Assembly: GCA_913057145.1 (NCBI GenBank)
Contig: CAJXNJ010000007.1
Span: 1-63,273 of the forward strand
Length of the DNA stretch: 63,273 nucleotides
Source of the DNA: an uncultured Ectothiorhodospiraceae bacterium
GTDB taxonomy: Bacteria; Pseudomonadota; Gammaproteobacteria; Nitrococcales; Nitrococcaceae
Direction of reading: 5' to 3'
The position numbers and the translations under genes are program-made. The notes under the pieces were generated by a model that did no database searches, had not been told where the DNA came from, and worked only from the letters and a program-made list of their open reading frames with translations. Shown piece after piece: positions 18,142 through 27,118 of the stretch (positions are counted from its first letter, which is position 1; each line of letters opens with the position of its first letter).

Positions 18142-19319
18142 CCCCTCCGCCACTGGGCCTTTATATCCACCTGCCATGGTGCGTTCAAAAATGCCCCTAC
18201 TGTGATTTCAACTCGCATGCCCTGCGCGGTGAACTGCCGGAAGACGATTACATCGCGGCTTTGTTGCGGGATGCCGATGGCGAGGCAGCGGCAGCCGCAG
18301 GCCGGGTGATTGAGACCATTTTTATCGGCGGTGGCACACCGAGCCTGTTCAGCGAAGATGCGATAGAACGTTTAATGCAGGGCCTGCGCGCTCGATTGCC
18401 GATCGCCCCGGAGGCTGAAATCACGCTGGAGGCCAACCCGGGCACGCTGGAGGCGGGGCGTTTCGAGGGCTTCCTCGCCGCGGGCATCAATCGACTCTCG
18501 ATTGGCGTGCAGAGCTTTAATGATGAAAAGCTGCGGATCCTCGGTCGCATTCATGGCGTCAATGACGCGATTGCGGCGGTCGAACAGGCTCAAAAAGCCG
18601 GTTTCAAACGCTTCAATATCGACCTCATGCACGGACTCCCGGAGCAAACTCCCGAGGAAGCACTCGCCGATGTTGAACAGGCACTCAACCTGGGCGCTCG
18701 GCATATCTCGCATTATCAGCTCACCCTTGAGCCCGGGACGCCTTTTTTCACCAGACCACCGCGGCTACCCGATGATGAGCAACTGGCGGATATTGAGGCA
18801 GCCTGCCATGCACGTCTGCGACAGGCAGGGCTCGAGCGTTATGAAATATCGGCCTGGAGCCTCCCGGGCGAGGCCTGCCAGCATAATCTCAACTACTGGC
18901 AATTCGGCGATTACCTGGCCATCGGCGCCGGCGCCCACGGCAAGATCAGTGACAGCAGCGGCCGCATTCGTCGCTACAGCAAAATGCGCATGCCAAGACA
19001 GTTCCAACAATACGCAGGCAGCCCTGAGGCCATCGCCGAGACCCGGGAAGTGACGATTGCAGAGCGCCCGCTCGAGGTCATGATGAATGTCCTGCGCCTG
19101 GCCGAAGGCATGCCGGCTGCCGAGCTCCTGGCGCGCAGCGGCCTTGGCAGGGATGACCTGCAGCCTGCCCTTGCCCGGGCTCAATCACAGGGTTGGCTGC
19201 AGTCTGATGCTGAGCGGATAGCCCCGACCGAGCTCGGACAACGTTTTCTCAACGACCTCCTCGGGCTTTTCATGCCCGAAGTGGTCAACCCGCAGACAGA
19301 CTCGCGGAACGGAGCCTGA
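18126..19319 (+). CDS. hemW: radical SAM heme chaperone HemW
   Basis: A HemN-like radical SAM protein now regarded as a heme chaperone. It has 397 residues. The 4Fe-4S motif is C-x3-C-x2-C in WCVQKCPYCDF (about residues 17-27), followed by the SAM-binding GGGTPSLF. HemW lacks the N-terminal extension and other features of true coproporphyrinogen dehydrogenase HemN. It overlaps rdgB by 16 bases. Heme delivery would fit the oxidase genes in the same window, but no direct link is shown. Confidence 0.93.
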   Translation: MDTRLTPPPLGLYIHLPWCVQKCPYCDFNSHALRGELPEDDYIAALLRDADGEAAAAAGRVIETIFIGGGTPSLFSEDAIERLMQGLRARLPIAPEAEITLEANPGTLEAGRFEGFLAAGINRLSIGVQSFNDEKLRILGRIHGVNDAIAAVEQAQKAGFKRFNIDLMHGLPEQTPEEALADVEQALNLGARHISHYQLTLEPGTPFFTRPPRLPDDEQLADIEAACHARLRQAGLERYEISAWSLPGEACQHNLNYWQFGDYLAIGAGAHGKISDSSGRIRRYSKMRMPRQFQQYAGSPEAIAETREVTIAERPLEVMMNVLRLAEGMPAAELLARSGLGRDDLQPALARAQSQGWLQSDAERIAPTELGQRFLNDLLGLFMPEVVNPQTDSRNGA

Positions 19320-19321
19320 GA

Positions 19322-19501
19322 ATGGAAGAGTACACAGTTGTCTGTCCCTACTGCGGCGAGGCCTTCACCACACTGGTGGACGACTCCGCCGGAGACCAGC
19401 GTTATATCGAGGATTGCGTGGTCTGCTGCAGCCCGATTGAATTCCAGCTGACAATCACCGCCGACGGCGCCGACGTAAGCGTGCGCCGCGATGATGAGTA
19501 A
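19322..19501 (+). CDS. CPXCG motif-containing cysteine-rich protein
   Basis: A 59-residue ORF starting two bases after the hemW stop. Cys pairs lie in VVCPYCGE (residues 8 and 11) and DCVVCCSP (32, 35, 36), giving a zinc-ribbon-like arrangement, followed by an acidic C-terminus. It matches the small 'CPXCG motif-containing' family of gammaproteobacteria. Function is unknown; zinc binding is inferred from the spacing. Its stop lies 3 bases from the stop of the convergent SirB2-like gene. Confidence 0.85.
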   Translation: MEEYTVVCPYCGEAFTTLVDDSAGDQRYIEDCVVCCSPIEFQLTITADGADVSVRRDDE

Positions 19502-19504
19502 ACC

Positions 19505-19885
19505 CTAGACAATAAAGGCCGACTTGGTCAGCGCCACGGCAACCAGATAGCCGTAGATCACAAGGGCCAGAGCGAACATATCAAGGCGCAGACGTTTACC
19601 ACCGCTCGGCCGGAAAGCCATCACACCCGCTGCGATGAACGCCACCAGCCCGATCAGCTTGGCGGTGATCCAGCCATGCATGACCTGCGGATAGCCCCAG
19701 CCCAACCAGGCCACGCCGAACGCACTGATGAGCAACAGCGTGTAGATGACATGCGGGGTGATTTTGGCCCATTTCTTATCGAGCATGGCCGAGCCCATCA
19801 TCGCCCAGGCACCACGCAGCAGAAAGACAAGCAGCGTCAGTGTCGCCAAGGTGGTGTGCAGATGTTTAAACGCGATATACGACAT
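19505..19885 (-). CDS. SirB2 family membrane protein
   Basis: A 126-residue protein with about four membrane helices. The N-terminal YIAFKHLHTTLATLTLLVFLLRG and central KITPHVIYTLLLISAFGVAW are typical of the SirB/SirB2 'invasion gene expression up-regulator' family. The biochemical role is not known, and the virulence name does not imply virulence here. I start at ATG 19885, which has AGGGGAA upstream; the frame stays open to 20053 through sequence that is the promoter region of rpmE2. Confidence 0.8.
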   Translation of the reverse strand: MSYIAFKHLHTTLATLTLLVFLLRGAWAMMGSAMLDKKWAKITPHVIYTLLLISAFGVAWLGWGYPQVMHGWITAKLIGLVAFIAAGVMAFRPSGGKRLRLDMFALALVIYGYLVAVALTKSAFIV

Positions 19886-19975
19886 CGATGTTTCATTCCC
19901 CTGAAAGATTGCTTTGGCGGCGATGTTACCCGGGTCCCGGGGCGCTGTCACAAAAGCTGCGCTGCAACATGTCAC

Positions 19976-20004
19976 TTGTACCGGCGACGGCAAGGGCCTA
20001 AGAT
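19976..20004 (+). promoter_or_regulatory. sigma-70 promoter of rpmE2-gltA
   Basis: A -35 box, TTGTAC (19976-19981), and a -10 box, TAAGAT (19999-20004), are separated by 17 bases. Transcription would begin near 20011, about 29 bases before the rpmE2 ATG. This lies in the 154-base divergent gap between the sirB2-like gene and rpmE2; no other promoter of similar quality was seen on this strand there. Confidence 0.6.
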
Positions 20005-20039
20005 ACCGCGCTCTGCAATTCAGCGCTTGAGTGAACACC

Positions 20040-20303
20040 ATGAAAAAAGACATTCACCCCGAGTATCGTGAGGTTGTGTTCCAGGACATCTCCTCGGATT
20101 TCTCGTTTCTGACCCGCTCGACGGTGCAGACCAAAGACACCATCAAATGGGAAGACGGCAACGAGTACCCGCTGGTCAAGGTTGAAATCTCCAGCGCCAG
20201 CCATCCCTTCTACACCGGCAAACAGCGCGTGCTCTCGAGCGGCGGCCGGGTTGATCAGTTCCGTCGTCGGTATGGTGCCAACGCACGCGGTGGGCGCAGC
20301 TAA
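20040..20303 (+). CDS. rpmE2: type B (zinc-independent) 50S ribosomal protein L31
   Basis: An 87-residue L31 of the type B class. Family motifs: [29 protein letters not shown] and [11 protein letters not shown]. The Cys residues of the zinc-binding type A protein are absent, so it should work without zinc. In many bacteria the type B copy is induced on zinc limitation; here it has a good sigma-70 promoter and no evident Zur palindrome that I could recognise. It lies 32 bases upstream of gltA on the same strand. Confidence 0.95.
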   Translation: MKKDIHPEYREVVFQDISSDFSFLTRSTVQTKDTIKWEDGNEYPLVKVEISSASHPFYTGKQRVLSSGGRVDQFRRRYGANARGGRS

Positions 20304-20335
20304 ATAGCCTACCCACTGCCAGCAGGAGTCGAGTC

Positions 20336-21634
20336 ATGAGTGAAAAAACCGTAACCATTACTGATAACGCGACCGGCAAACAGGCTGATATGCCCGTGCG
20401 CGGTGGCACACATGGCCCGGAGCTCATCGATATCCGAAGCCTGCACAGTGAACTGGGCTATTTCACCTACGACCCCGGCTTCAGCTCGACCGGCAGCTGC
20501 CAGAGCGACATCACCTACATCGACGGCGAGCAGGGTGTTCTGCTGTACCGCGGCTATCCCATCGAGCAGCTCGCCGAGCAGAGCTCTTTCCTGGAAGTCG
20601 CCCGCCTGCTGATTCACGGCGAGCTGCCGAACAAAAAAGAGCTGGAAGAGTTTGAGGAATCCATCACCCGTCACACGATGGTCAATGAAAGCCTGCGTAT
20701 TTTCTTCAACGGCTTTCACTACAATGCCCATCCGATGGCGATGTTAACGGGTGTTGTCGGCTCCCTCTCAGCTTTCTACCACGACACGATTGACATCAAT
20801 GACCCGGAAAACCGCCTGCTTTGTGCGCACCGGATCATTGCCAAAATGCCGACGATCGCAGCGGCAGCCTTCAAGCACATGGTCGGCGAGCCTTTCGTCC
20901 ACCCGCTCAATCGCCTCTCCTACACCGGCAACCTGCTCAATATGCTGTTTGCCCGGCCGAGTGAGGAGTTTGAGATCAACCCGGTGGCCGAACGTGCACT
21001 CGATCAGCTGCTGATCCTGCACGCCGATCACGAGCAGAATGCCAGCACCTCGACGGTGCGACTGGCCGCAAGCACCGGCACCAACCCCTTTGCCGCCATG
21101 GCCTCCGGCTGTGCAGCACTCTGGGGTCCGGCCCATGGTGGCGCCAACGAGGCCGTGCTCAACATGCTGGCTGAAATTGGCACGGTCGATCAGGTGCCGA
21201 AGTTCATTGAAAAGGCCAAGGACAAGAACGATCCGTTCCGTCTGATGGGCTTTGGACATCGCGTCTACAAAAACTACGATCCGCGGGCGACGATCATCCG
21301 CAAGACCTGTCATGAAGTGCTCGATGAGCTGGGTGTCGCCAATGACCCGCAGCTCGAGCTCGCCATGCGTCTCGAAGAGATCGCACTGGCCGATGACTAC
21401 TTCGTTGAGCGCAAGCTCTACCCGAACGTCGACTTCTACTCCGGCATTATTTACCGCGCGCTTGGAATCCCCACGGAATTCTTCACGGTGCTCTTTGCCA
21501 TCGGCCGCACGCCGGGCTGGGTTGCCCAGTGGATGGAACTGCTTGAGGATCCGGAACAGCGCATCGGCCGTCCGCGCCAGATTTACACCGGTGCTGCCAA
21601 GCGCGACTACGTCCCGCTGCACCGCCGCGGCTGA
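20336..21634 (+). CDS. gltA: citrate synthase (type II)
   Basis: Condenses acetyl-CoA and oxaloacetate to citrate, the entry step of the TCA cycle. It has 432 residues, the length of the hexameric NADH-sensitive gammaproteobacterial type. Active-site segments are visible: [32 protein letters not shown] (catalytic His) and [15 protein letters not shown] (second catalytic His). The catalytic Asp lies in [16 protein letters not shown] lies upstream of the ATG. It may share the rpmE2 promoter. Its stop is 6 bases from the stop of the facing gene. Confidence 0.98.
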   Translation: MSEKTVTITDNATGKQADMPVRGGTHGPELIDIRSLHSELGYFTYDPGFSSTGSCQSDITYIDGEQGVLLYRGYPIEQLAEQSSFLEVARLLIHGELPNKKELEEFEESITRHTMVNESLRIFFNGFHYNAHPMAMLTGVVGSLSAFYHDTIDINDPENRLLCAHRIIAKMPTIAAAAFKHMVGEPFVHPLNRLSYTGNLLNMLFARPSEEFEINPVAERALDQLLILHADHEQNASTSTVRLAASTGTNPFAAMASGCAALWGPAHGGANEAVLNMLAEIGTVDQVPKFIEKAKDKNDPFRLMGFGHRVYKNYDPRATIIRKTCHEVLDELGVANDPQLELAMRLEEIALADDYFVERKLYPNVDFYSGIIYRALGIPTEFFTVLFAIGRTPGWVAQWMELLEDPEQRIGRPRQIYTGAAKRDYVPLHRRG

Positions 21635-21640
21635 TATCGT

Positions 21641-22255
21641 CTAGGGGGCGGCGCTATCGAGAAGCGCCGTCACCGTCTCTTTCCCGGCTCTTTGCATCGG
21701 CCGCCCATCCACCGGACTGCGGGGCGGATGACGCCGGCCATGCTCGGTAAATACGCTTAGATTGAACGGTACTTCGCCGGCCACAAACCGATGCACCGGG
21801 ACGAAGTCGTACTCATCATCAAATCGCATGCGGCGCTCCTCGGTATCAAACGGCACACCCTGGTCCATTAGAAACAGCACCACATCTTCCGGGGTGTCGG
21901 CAAAACAATGCAGATCGACAGCACTCTCCGGCCCGGCGGTGCCATCGAGCACACCGCCGACCAGACGCGGGCTGAAGGGGGCGAAAAACTGCATCGCCTC
22001 CAGCGCGGCCTCCCGCAGCGTTCTCAGAGCAAGCTGCTGACGCTCCCCACCGAACAAACGCTGATAGTCCTCAAGGGCCGCCTGGATTTCGCGGTTCTGC
22101 GGCAGATTGGTGGTCCCGGGGGCACCCAGATGCAAAGCCGCCTTGCGCTTGGCCTGGGAGAAATCGCGAATGCCTTCCACTGCCATAATGCGCGCGGCTT
22201 CCTGCACCAGCCGCTCACGCATGCGTAGATCGCGCGTCTGCTTGCCCCTCGCCAT
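21641..22255 (-). CDS. nucleotidyltransferase-like conserved protein
   Basis: A 204-residue protein. The N-terminal part (about 8-75) is helical and basic (RMRERLVQEAARIMAVEGIRDFSQAKRKAA). The second half (98-200) contains LVGGVLDGTAGPESAVDLHCFAD, which looks like the Gly and first Asp strands of a polymerase-beta-type nucleotidyltransferase fold. The usual D-x-D pair reads Asp114-Leu-His116, so the second metal ligand may be missing. The C-terminal RSPVDGRPMQRA is a distinctive, probably conserved block. I recall related uncharacterised proteins in gammaproteobacteria. It follows mrcA's strand but lies downstream of it. Confidence 0.7.
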   Translation of the reverse strand: MARGKQTRDLRMRERLVQEAARIMAVEGIRDFSQAKRKAALHLGAPGTTNLPQNREIQAALEDYQRLFGGERQQLALRTLREAALEAMQFFAPFSPRLVGGVLDGTAGPESAVDLHCFADTPEDVVLFLMDQGVPFDTEERRMRFDDEYDFVPVHRFVAGEVPFNLSVFTEHGRRHPPRSPVDGRPMQRAGKETVTALLDSAAP

Positions 22256-22276
22256 GACTATCCACTCTACTCCGCG

Positions 22277-24682
22277 TTAGAACAGTGAGCGTGCATCCTG
22301 CTCATCATCGGCGCTCTCACCCATCATCCCGCTACCGGCAGACTGCGCAGGCAGCCTTTCTTCGTGAAAGGTCTCAAAGATCGCCTCGGGATTATCCGGG
22401 CCGGTCATCTCGCCGGTCTCAGGGTCGATGCGAACCGTCACCAGTCCGTTGGGCCGCGGCCACTGCGATTCCGGACGCCCGCTCAATGCCGATCCCATGA
22501 AATCAATCCAGATCGGGAGTGCAGCGCGGCCCCCGGTCTCGTAGCGCCCGAGGGTCTGCAGCTCATCAAACCCCATCCAGGCCGCTGCCACCACATCGGC
22601 GTTAAACCCGGCAAACCAGGCATCCTGCTGATCATTGGTGGTCCCGGTTTTACCGGCAAGATCGTCCCGGCCCAGACGCTGGGCCGATCGTGCCGTCCCC
22701 TCATTAACGACATCGGCCAGCATTGAGCGCATCAGCCAGGCATTCTGCGCGCTGATCGCCCGCTCCGCAGGCCGCACGGGCGGCCGCGGCGGCCCCATCA
22801 AATCCGCCTTGGCCGGTGATATTGCATCGGCCTCAACAGCGGCATGCGGCCAGGCCTCGAAAACCACCTGAGCATTGTTATCGACCACCCGTTCGATGAA
22901 GTAAGGCTCAATCCGATACCCGCCATTGGCGAAGGCGGCATAAGCCCGGGCAAGCTCAAGCGGCGTGACCTCACCCGCCCCCAGCGCCAATGAGAGATTG
23001 CGCGGCAGTCGATCCGTGGGCAGCCCGAAACCGGCGATGTGCTCGAGTGCCCGCCTGATACCAACCCGGCGCAACACGCGAATCGAGACCAGGTTGCGCG
23101 AATACGTCAGCGCCTCTCGCAGGCGCGTCGGGCCGAATACCTGACCGCTGTAATTCTCGGGGCGCCAATAGTCCTCCAGCGAGACATCCTCGAACACGAC
23201 CGGGGCATCATTCACCAGCGTCGCGGGGGTAAAGCCATTGGCAAGGGCGGCGGAATAAACCAGCGGCTTGAACGCAGAACCGGGTTGCCGGGCCGCCTGC
23301 ACCGCCCGATTGAATTTACTCAACCGGAAATCGTAACCACCGCTCAAGGCCATCAGGCGGCCATCATCCGGTGACAGGGCGACCAGCGCTGCCTGCGGCT
23401 CGGGCACCTGTGCCAGACGCAGATCTCCATCATCCTCACGCAGGTAGACCACATCGCCGGGTGCAAGGATATCTTCGGCGACATCGGGATTCGGCCCCAT
23501 GGCGTTACGGCCATATTGTGGCCGGGCCCAGGACATTCCTGACCAGCCAAGGGAGACATTGGTGCCATCGGCAAGGAGTAGATCGGCACTGCGCTCAGCC
23601 ACTTCGGTGACGACCGCCACGCGCAGCTCAGCCGGCTCACGATAATCATCCAGCCGCTCCAGCAGGGCTTCAGGATCCGATTGCAAAAGCCCGAGGTCCA
23701 ACTGATCGAGCGCACCCCGATAGCCGTGGCGCTCGTCATAGGCATGCAGACCGGATCGCAGAGCTTCGCGGGCGTTTCGTTGCTGCTCGGCGGTGACGGT
23801 GGTGTAGACCTCAAAGCCATCGGTATAGGCGGCCTGTGTGCCATAGCGCTCAACCATCCAGGCCCGGGCCATCTCGGCGATGTATGGCGCATCAACCGAG
23901 CGTCGGCGGCCGTGGTAGGCCGCTGTAATCGGTTCGGCATTGGTGAGCGCGAAAGTCTGCTCATCGATGAATCCGCTATCGCGCATGCGACCGAGCACAT
24001 AGGCTCGGCGCTCAAGTGCTCTTTGGGGGTCAGCCAACGGGTTGGAGGCTGATGGCGCTTTGGGCAGACCGGCGATCATCGCCTGCTGCGCCAGGGTCAG
24101 CTCGGAGAGCGGCACACCGTAATAGACTTCCGCGGCTGCTCTGACACCGTAGGCACGTTGCCCGAGGTAAATCTTGTTGAGGTAGAGCTCGAGAATGGTG
24201 TCTTTATCGAGCTCACGCTCAATGCGCAGCGCCAGCAGAATCTCACGCAGTTTGCGGATGTAGGTGCGATCGCGGGTGAGGAAGAGATTACGGGCAAGCT
24301 GCATGGTAATGGTGCTGCCGCCCGGGCCCTTTTCGCCGGTTCTCACCAAATGCCAGACCGCGCGAATAATCCCCTGATAGTCCACGCCGGGGTGGATATA
24401 GAAGCGCTGATCCTCGGCGGCGATGAATGCCTGCTGCATGGTGAGCGGCACGTCATCCAGCGAGGCCGGCGTACGTCGCATCTCACCGAATTCGTCAATT
24501 AATTCGCCATCGGCCGTGTAGACCCGCAACGGCACCTGAAGCTCAACGTTGCGAACTTCCTCAACACTCGGCAAACCCGGGGCAAGCACGATATAGGCCA
24601 TCACCAGACCGGCAAATGCCAGCAGACCCAGCGCTGCGAGGCCGGCGAACATCTGCAGGAGGCGTTTGGTGATGCGTGACAT
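22277..24682 (-). CDS. mrcA: penicillin-binding protein 1A
   Basis: Bifunctional class A peptidoglycan synthase, 801 residues, anchored by one N-terminal membrane helix (about 10-34). The glycosyltransferase domain carries the catalytic Glu90 in AAEDQRFY and GGSTITMQLARNLFL. The transpeptidase has Ser469-x-x-Lys472 (PGSAFKP), SRN at 528-530 and KTG at 678-680. The OB-like insert typical of PBP1A lies between (about 320-425). It is divergent from pilM with only 30 bases between the start codons, the same arrangement as in Pseudomonas. Confidence 0.97.
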   Translation of the reverse strand: MSRITKRLLQMFAGLAALGLLAFAGLVMAYIVLAPGLPSVEEVRNVELQVPLRVYTADGELIDEFGEMRRTPASLDDVPLTMQQAFIAAEDQRFYIHPGVDYQGIIRAVWHLVRTGEKGPGGSTITMQLARNLFLTRDRTYIRKLREILLALRIERELDKDTILELYLNKIYLGQRAYGVRAAAEVYYGVPLSELTLAQQAMIAGLPKAPSASNPLADPQRALERRAYVLGRMRDSGFIDEQTFALTNAEPITAAYHGRRRSVDAPYIAEMARAWMVERYGTQAAYTDGFEVYTTVTAEQQRNAREALRSGLHAYDERHGYRGALDQLDLGLLQSDPEALLERLDDYREPAELRVAVVTEVAERSADLLLADGTNVSLGWSGMSWARPQYGRNAMGPNPDVAEDILAPGDVVYLREDDGDLRLAQVPEPQAALVALSPDDGRLMALSGGYDFRLSKFNRAVQAARQPGSAFKPLVYSAALANGFTPATLVNDAPVVFEDVSLEDYWRPENYSGQVFGPTRLREALTYSRNLVSIRVLRRVGIRRALEHIAGFGLPTDRLPRNLSLALGAGEVTPLELARAYAAFANGGYRIEPYFIERVVDNNAQVVFEAWPHAAVEADAISPAKADLMGPPRPPVRPAERAISAQNAWLMRSMLADVVNEGTARSAQRLGRDDLAGKTGTTNDQQDAWFAGFNADVVAAAWMGFDELQTLGRYETGGRAALPIWIDFMGSALSGRPESQWPRPNGLVTVRIDPETGEMTGPDNPEAIFETFHEERLPAQSAGSGMMGESADDEQDARSLF

Positions 24683-24712
24683 GAAACCCGTAGTGTAAGG
24701 AAGGCGGTCTTA

Positions 24713-25708
24713 GTGAGTATATCACCGGCGCGATTTAGTTCCCTTAAGCCCCGAGCCTTGGCCGATTTACTGAGTCGGCCTCAGTGGCCGCGGCGAGCCC
24801 GAAAGCCAGACTGCCTACTGGGAATGGATATCGGCTCCACCGCCATCAAAGCGGCCATGCTCAGCCCGGGGCGCCGGACAGTGCATTTAAAAGGCTTTGC
24901 CATTGTGGAAGGCGCTGACGGCCCGCTCGGCCCGAGGGCGGTTAGCGAGGCGATTGAAAAGGCCTGCTGCGGCCAGACACCCGCGATGGCCGGGACCGCT
25001 GTCGCCGATGCCGAGATCCTCACGGACAGCTTCACACTGCCGGCTCACCTTGATGACAAGGCGATTGCCGCCCGGGTTGCGCTGCATATCGAGACGGCAT
25101 TGAAGAAATCGCACGATGAACTTCGCTATGACTACCGCTTGGAGTCCGCGACCGAAGACAACGAAAGGGTTGTCACGCTGGTGACCGCACGCCGGGAAAC
25201 CATTGCCGAGCGGCAAAGAGCGCTTACGGAGACGGGTCTCGACTGTCGGCTGATTGATGTCGAAAGCCATGCCATTGCCCGGGTCATGCAGCAGAGCGGC
25301 TGCCTCCCGGCCGGCGAGTCCGTCGGCATCATCGACCTGGGAGAGCGACTGCGACTGGCGGTAATCTGTGATCAGCAATGCCTTTTTCGCCATACGGTCA
25401 TGCAGTTCGCAAAGGGCACACCGCTTGCAATCGCCGAGGCGGTGGACCGGGTGCTTGCGCTCTATCAGGGGCATCAACAGGCCCAACCCCTCTCAAGTCT
25501 CTGGCTGCTCGGTGGACATTCAGACCCGCAACTCGCCGAACTGCTCTCAAACCGGCTGCAGCTTCCAGTGCGCTGCCTCGCAAGCGCCCTGAGCGTTCAT
25601 GCACCGGAATCCATCGATAAAAACGAACTACAGACTGCCCTGCCACGCCTGATAACCGCCATTGGTGTTGCGATGCACCTGGGAGACCCGAATGCCCATT
25701 GGCATTAA
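24713..25708 (+). CDS. pilM: type IV pilus inner-membrane platform protein PilM
   Basis: Cytoplasmic actin-like ATPase that binds the N-terminus of PilN and links the pilus motor to the alignment complex. It has 331 residues, starting with GTG at 24713 and with AAGGA upstream. FtsA/MreB-fold features: GMDIGSTAIKAAML (phosphate 1, about 38-51), IIDLGERLRLAV (phosphate 2) and LWLLGGHS (adenosine region). The DLG motif in phosphate 2 reads DLGERL. It overlaps pilN by 17 bases. It heads pilMN(OP)Q-aroK-aroB. Confidence 0.93.
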   Translation: MSISPARFSSLKPRALADLLSRPQWPRRARKPDCLLGMDIGSTAIKAAMLSPGRRTVHLKGFAIVEGADGPLGPRAVSEAIEKACCGQTPAMAGTAVADAEILTDSFTLPAHLDDKAIAARVALHIETALKKSHDELRYDYRLESATEDNERVVTLVTARRETIAERQRALTETGLDCRLIDVESHAIARVMQQSGCLPAGESVGIIDLGERLRLAVICDQQCLFRHTVMQFAKGTPLAIAEAVDRVLALYQGHQQAQPLSSLWLLGGHSDPQLAELLSNRLQLPVRCLASALSVHAPESIDKNELQTALPRLITAIGVAMHLGDPNAHWH

Positions 25709-26237
25709 TCTGCTGCCCTGGCGTGAGGAGAAGCAGCGACGTGCGCAACGTCGGCATCGCCAGGCCATGCTCGCTGCACTGATTGCAGGCTTTATCATCT
25801 CGGCCATTGCCGCCCTCACCCTGCGGCAGTTCGGGCTTGAGCAGCAACAACACCTCAACACACTCGAGGCGAGGCTCGATTCGCTCTCGCCCGCCGTCGA
25901 GCGCCTCGAAGCTCTGAAGAGGCAGGAACGCGACCTCAACCAGACCCACGAGCTGCAGAAGGCAATCACCCGTGAACGCGATCGTTGGCTTGCGGCATTG
26001 ACCGGCATCCTGGAGGCGGTTCACGGCCAACCAACGCTCACGAGAATTGAACAGCAGGGGCAGTCCTGGCGTATCAGCGGTCATCTACCGGAGACAGGTC
26101 TGTTGCCTGTTGTCATGGCAAGACTGCAGGCCGACCCGCGCTTCACCCGGGTCGACATTGAATATGTCGAGCCACCCGATCAAAAAAGCGCAGAGCGTCT
26201 GCGCTTTGCCATTCGTCAGACCGCGAGGATGCCATGA
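25692..26237 (+). CDS. pilN: type IV pilus alignment protein PilN
   Basis: Inner-membrane protein that pairs with PilO and binds PilM through its cytoplasmic INLLPWR motif, here residues 4-10. It is 181 residues, with one membrane helix (about 30-50), a coiled coil (about 52-100) and a periplasmic ferredoxin-like domain. I start at ATG 25692 because the family motif follows immediately; the upstream open frame lies inside pilM. It overlaps the next gene by 4 bases. Confidence 0.92.
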   Translation: MPIGINLLPWREEKQRRAQRRHRQAMLAALIAGFIISAIAALTLRQFGLEQQQHLNTLEARLDSLSPAVERLEALKRQERDLNQTHELQKAITRERDRWLAALTGILEAVHGQPTLTRIEQQGQSWRISGHLPETGLLPVVMARLQADPRFTRVDIEYVEPPDQKSAERLRFAIRQTARMP

Positions 26238-27118
26238 CCGCCGTGCAGGCCCGAGCGATACCCATCCTCATCAGCGCGGCAATCGGCTTACTGATGGGCG
26301 GCTGGATGCTGTTGCGTCCCGCCGCAATCGCCTTGCATGCAGCCACCATCGAAGAAGAACGCCTGCAGGCAGCCATTCTCGACAGCGAGCGCGCCAAGGC
26401 CTCCCTCCCGGCTCAAGCCGAGGCCGTTGAGCGTCAGCGCACGGCGGTTACCGAGCATCCGGTCTCGATACCAAGGCGCGTTGATATGTCGATGCTGCTT
26501 GCCCGGATCACCGACCTGGCGGAGGCGAGTGCGGTGGCCATCCAACAGATCACCCCGGGAGAGCCCGAACTCACGGACAACCAGGGTGAACAATCCATCC
26601 GGCTTATCACGCGTGGTGGCTGGTCAGAGACCGCCACCTTTGTCCACCAACTTCATCAACAACCTCTCGCGATCACCGTGCGCTCTCTCACGGCCTATCC
26701 CGCCAGGGCCGAGAACAGAGCGGATGAAATCACACTCGAGCTGACATTGATCCGTCATTACTCCCCACTGACGCCGGCAGCGGGCAACGATGCACCCGAT
26801 ACGCCCGAAGAGGAAATCACTCAAACCCCGCTCCCGGCAGCCCTCGCACAGAATCCTTTTCAGGATCAGACACTTTTTACGACGCAGCCGCAGAACGCAT
26901 CGTCCCTGGTCTATGGCGGGCGGATTCGGGCGGGTAATAAGCACTGGGCCTTGCTGGTCGATGCAACCGGCCGTATTCACCGTTATCGCATTGGTGCGGT
27001 GCTTGCGGATGGATGGCGAGTGCTCGCCGTCGATGAAATGGCGATGTCACTGCAAAGCCCGACGGGCGAAGTCAAAAAGCTTCGGCTGCGCGGTACACGG
27101 CGAGAAGGAGAAGGCTAA
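26234..27118 (+). CDS. fused PilO-PilP type IV pilus alignment protein
   Basis: One continuous 294-residue reading frame in the place normally held by separate pilO and pilP genes. Residues 8-27 form a membrane helix, 35-73 a predicted coiled coil, and 85-175 the PilO-like periplasmic domain. Residues 178-222 are a Pro/Glu/Thr/Gln-rich linker. Residues 225-286 look like the PilP beta domain (VYGGRIRAGNKHWALLV, GRIHRYRIGAVL, GWRVLAVDEMAMSL). PilP is normally a lipoprotein with its own signal peptide; no internal signal or lipobox Cys is present. The frame overlaps pilN by 4 bases and pilQ by one (TAATG). The fusion is read directly; the domain calls are by pattern. Confidence 0.82.
   Translation: MTAVQARAIPILISAAIGLLMGGWMLLRPAAIALHAATIEEERLQAAILDSERAKASLPAQAEAVERQRTAVTEHPVSIPRRVDMSMLLARITDLAEASAVAIQQITPGEPELTDNQGEQSIRLITRGGWSETATFVHQLHQQPLAITVRSLTAYPARAENRADEITLELTLIRHYSPLTPAAGNDAPDTPEEEITQTPLPAALAQNPFQDQTLFTTQPQNASSLVYGGRIRAGNKHWALLVDATGRIHRYRIGAVLADGWRVLAVDEMAMSLQSPTGEVKKLRLRGTRREGEG

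Noticed and set aside
21648-21666. Inverted repeat GGCGCT/AGCGCC near the gltA end as a terminator
   Set aside because: It lies within the coding end of the facing gene and lacks a T-run on either strand.
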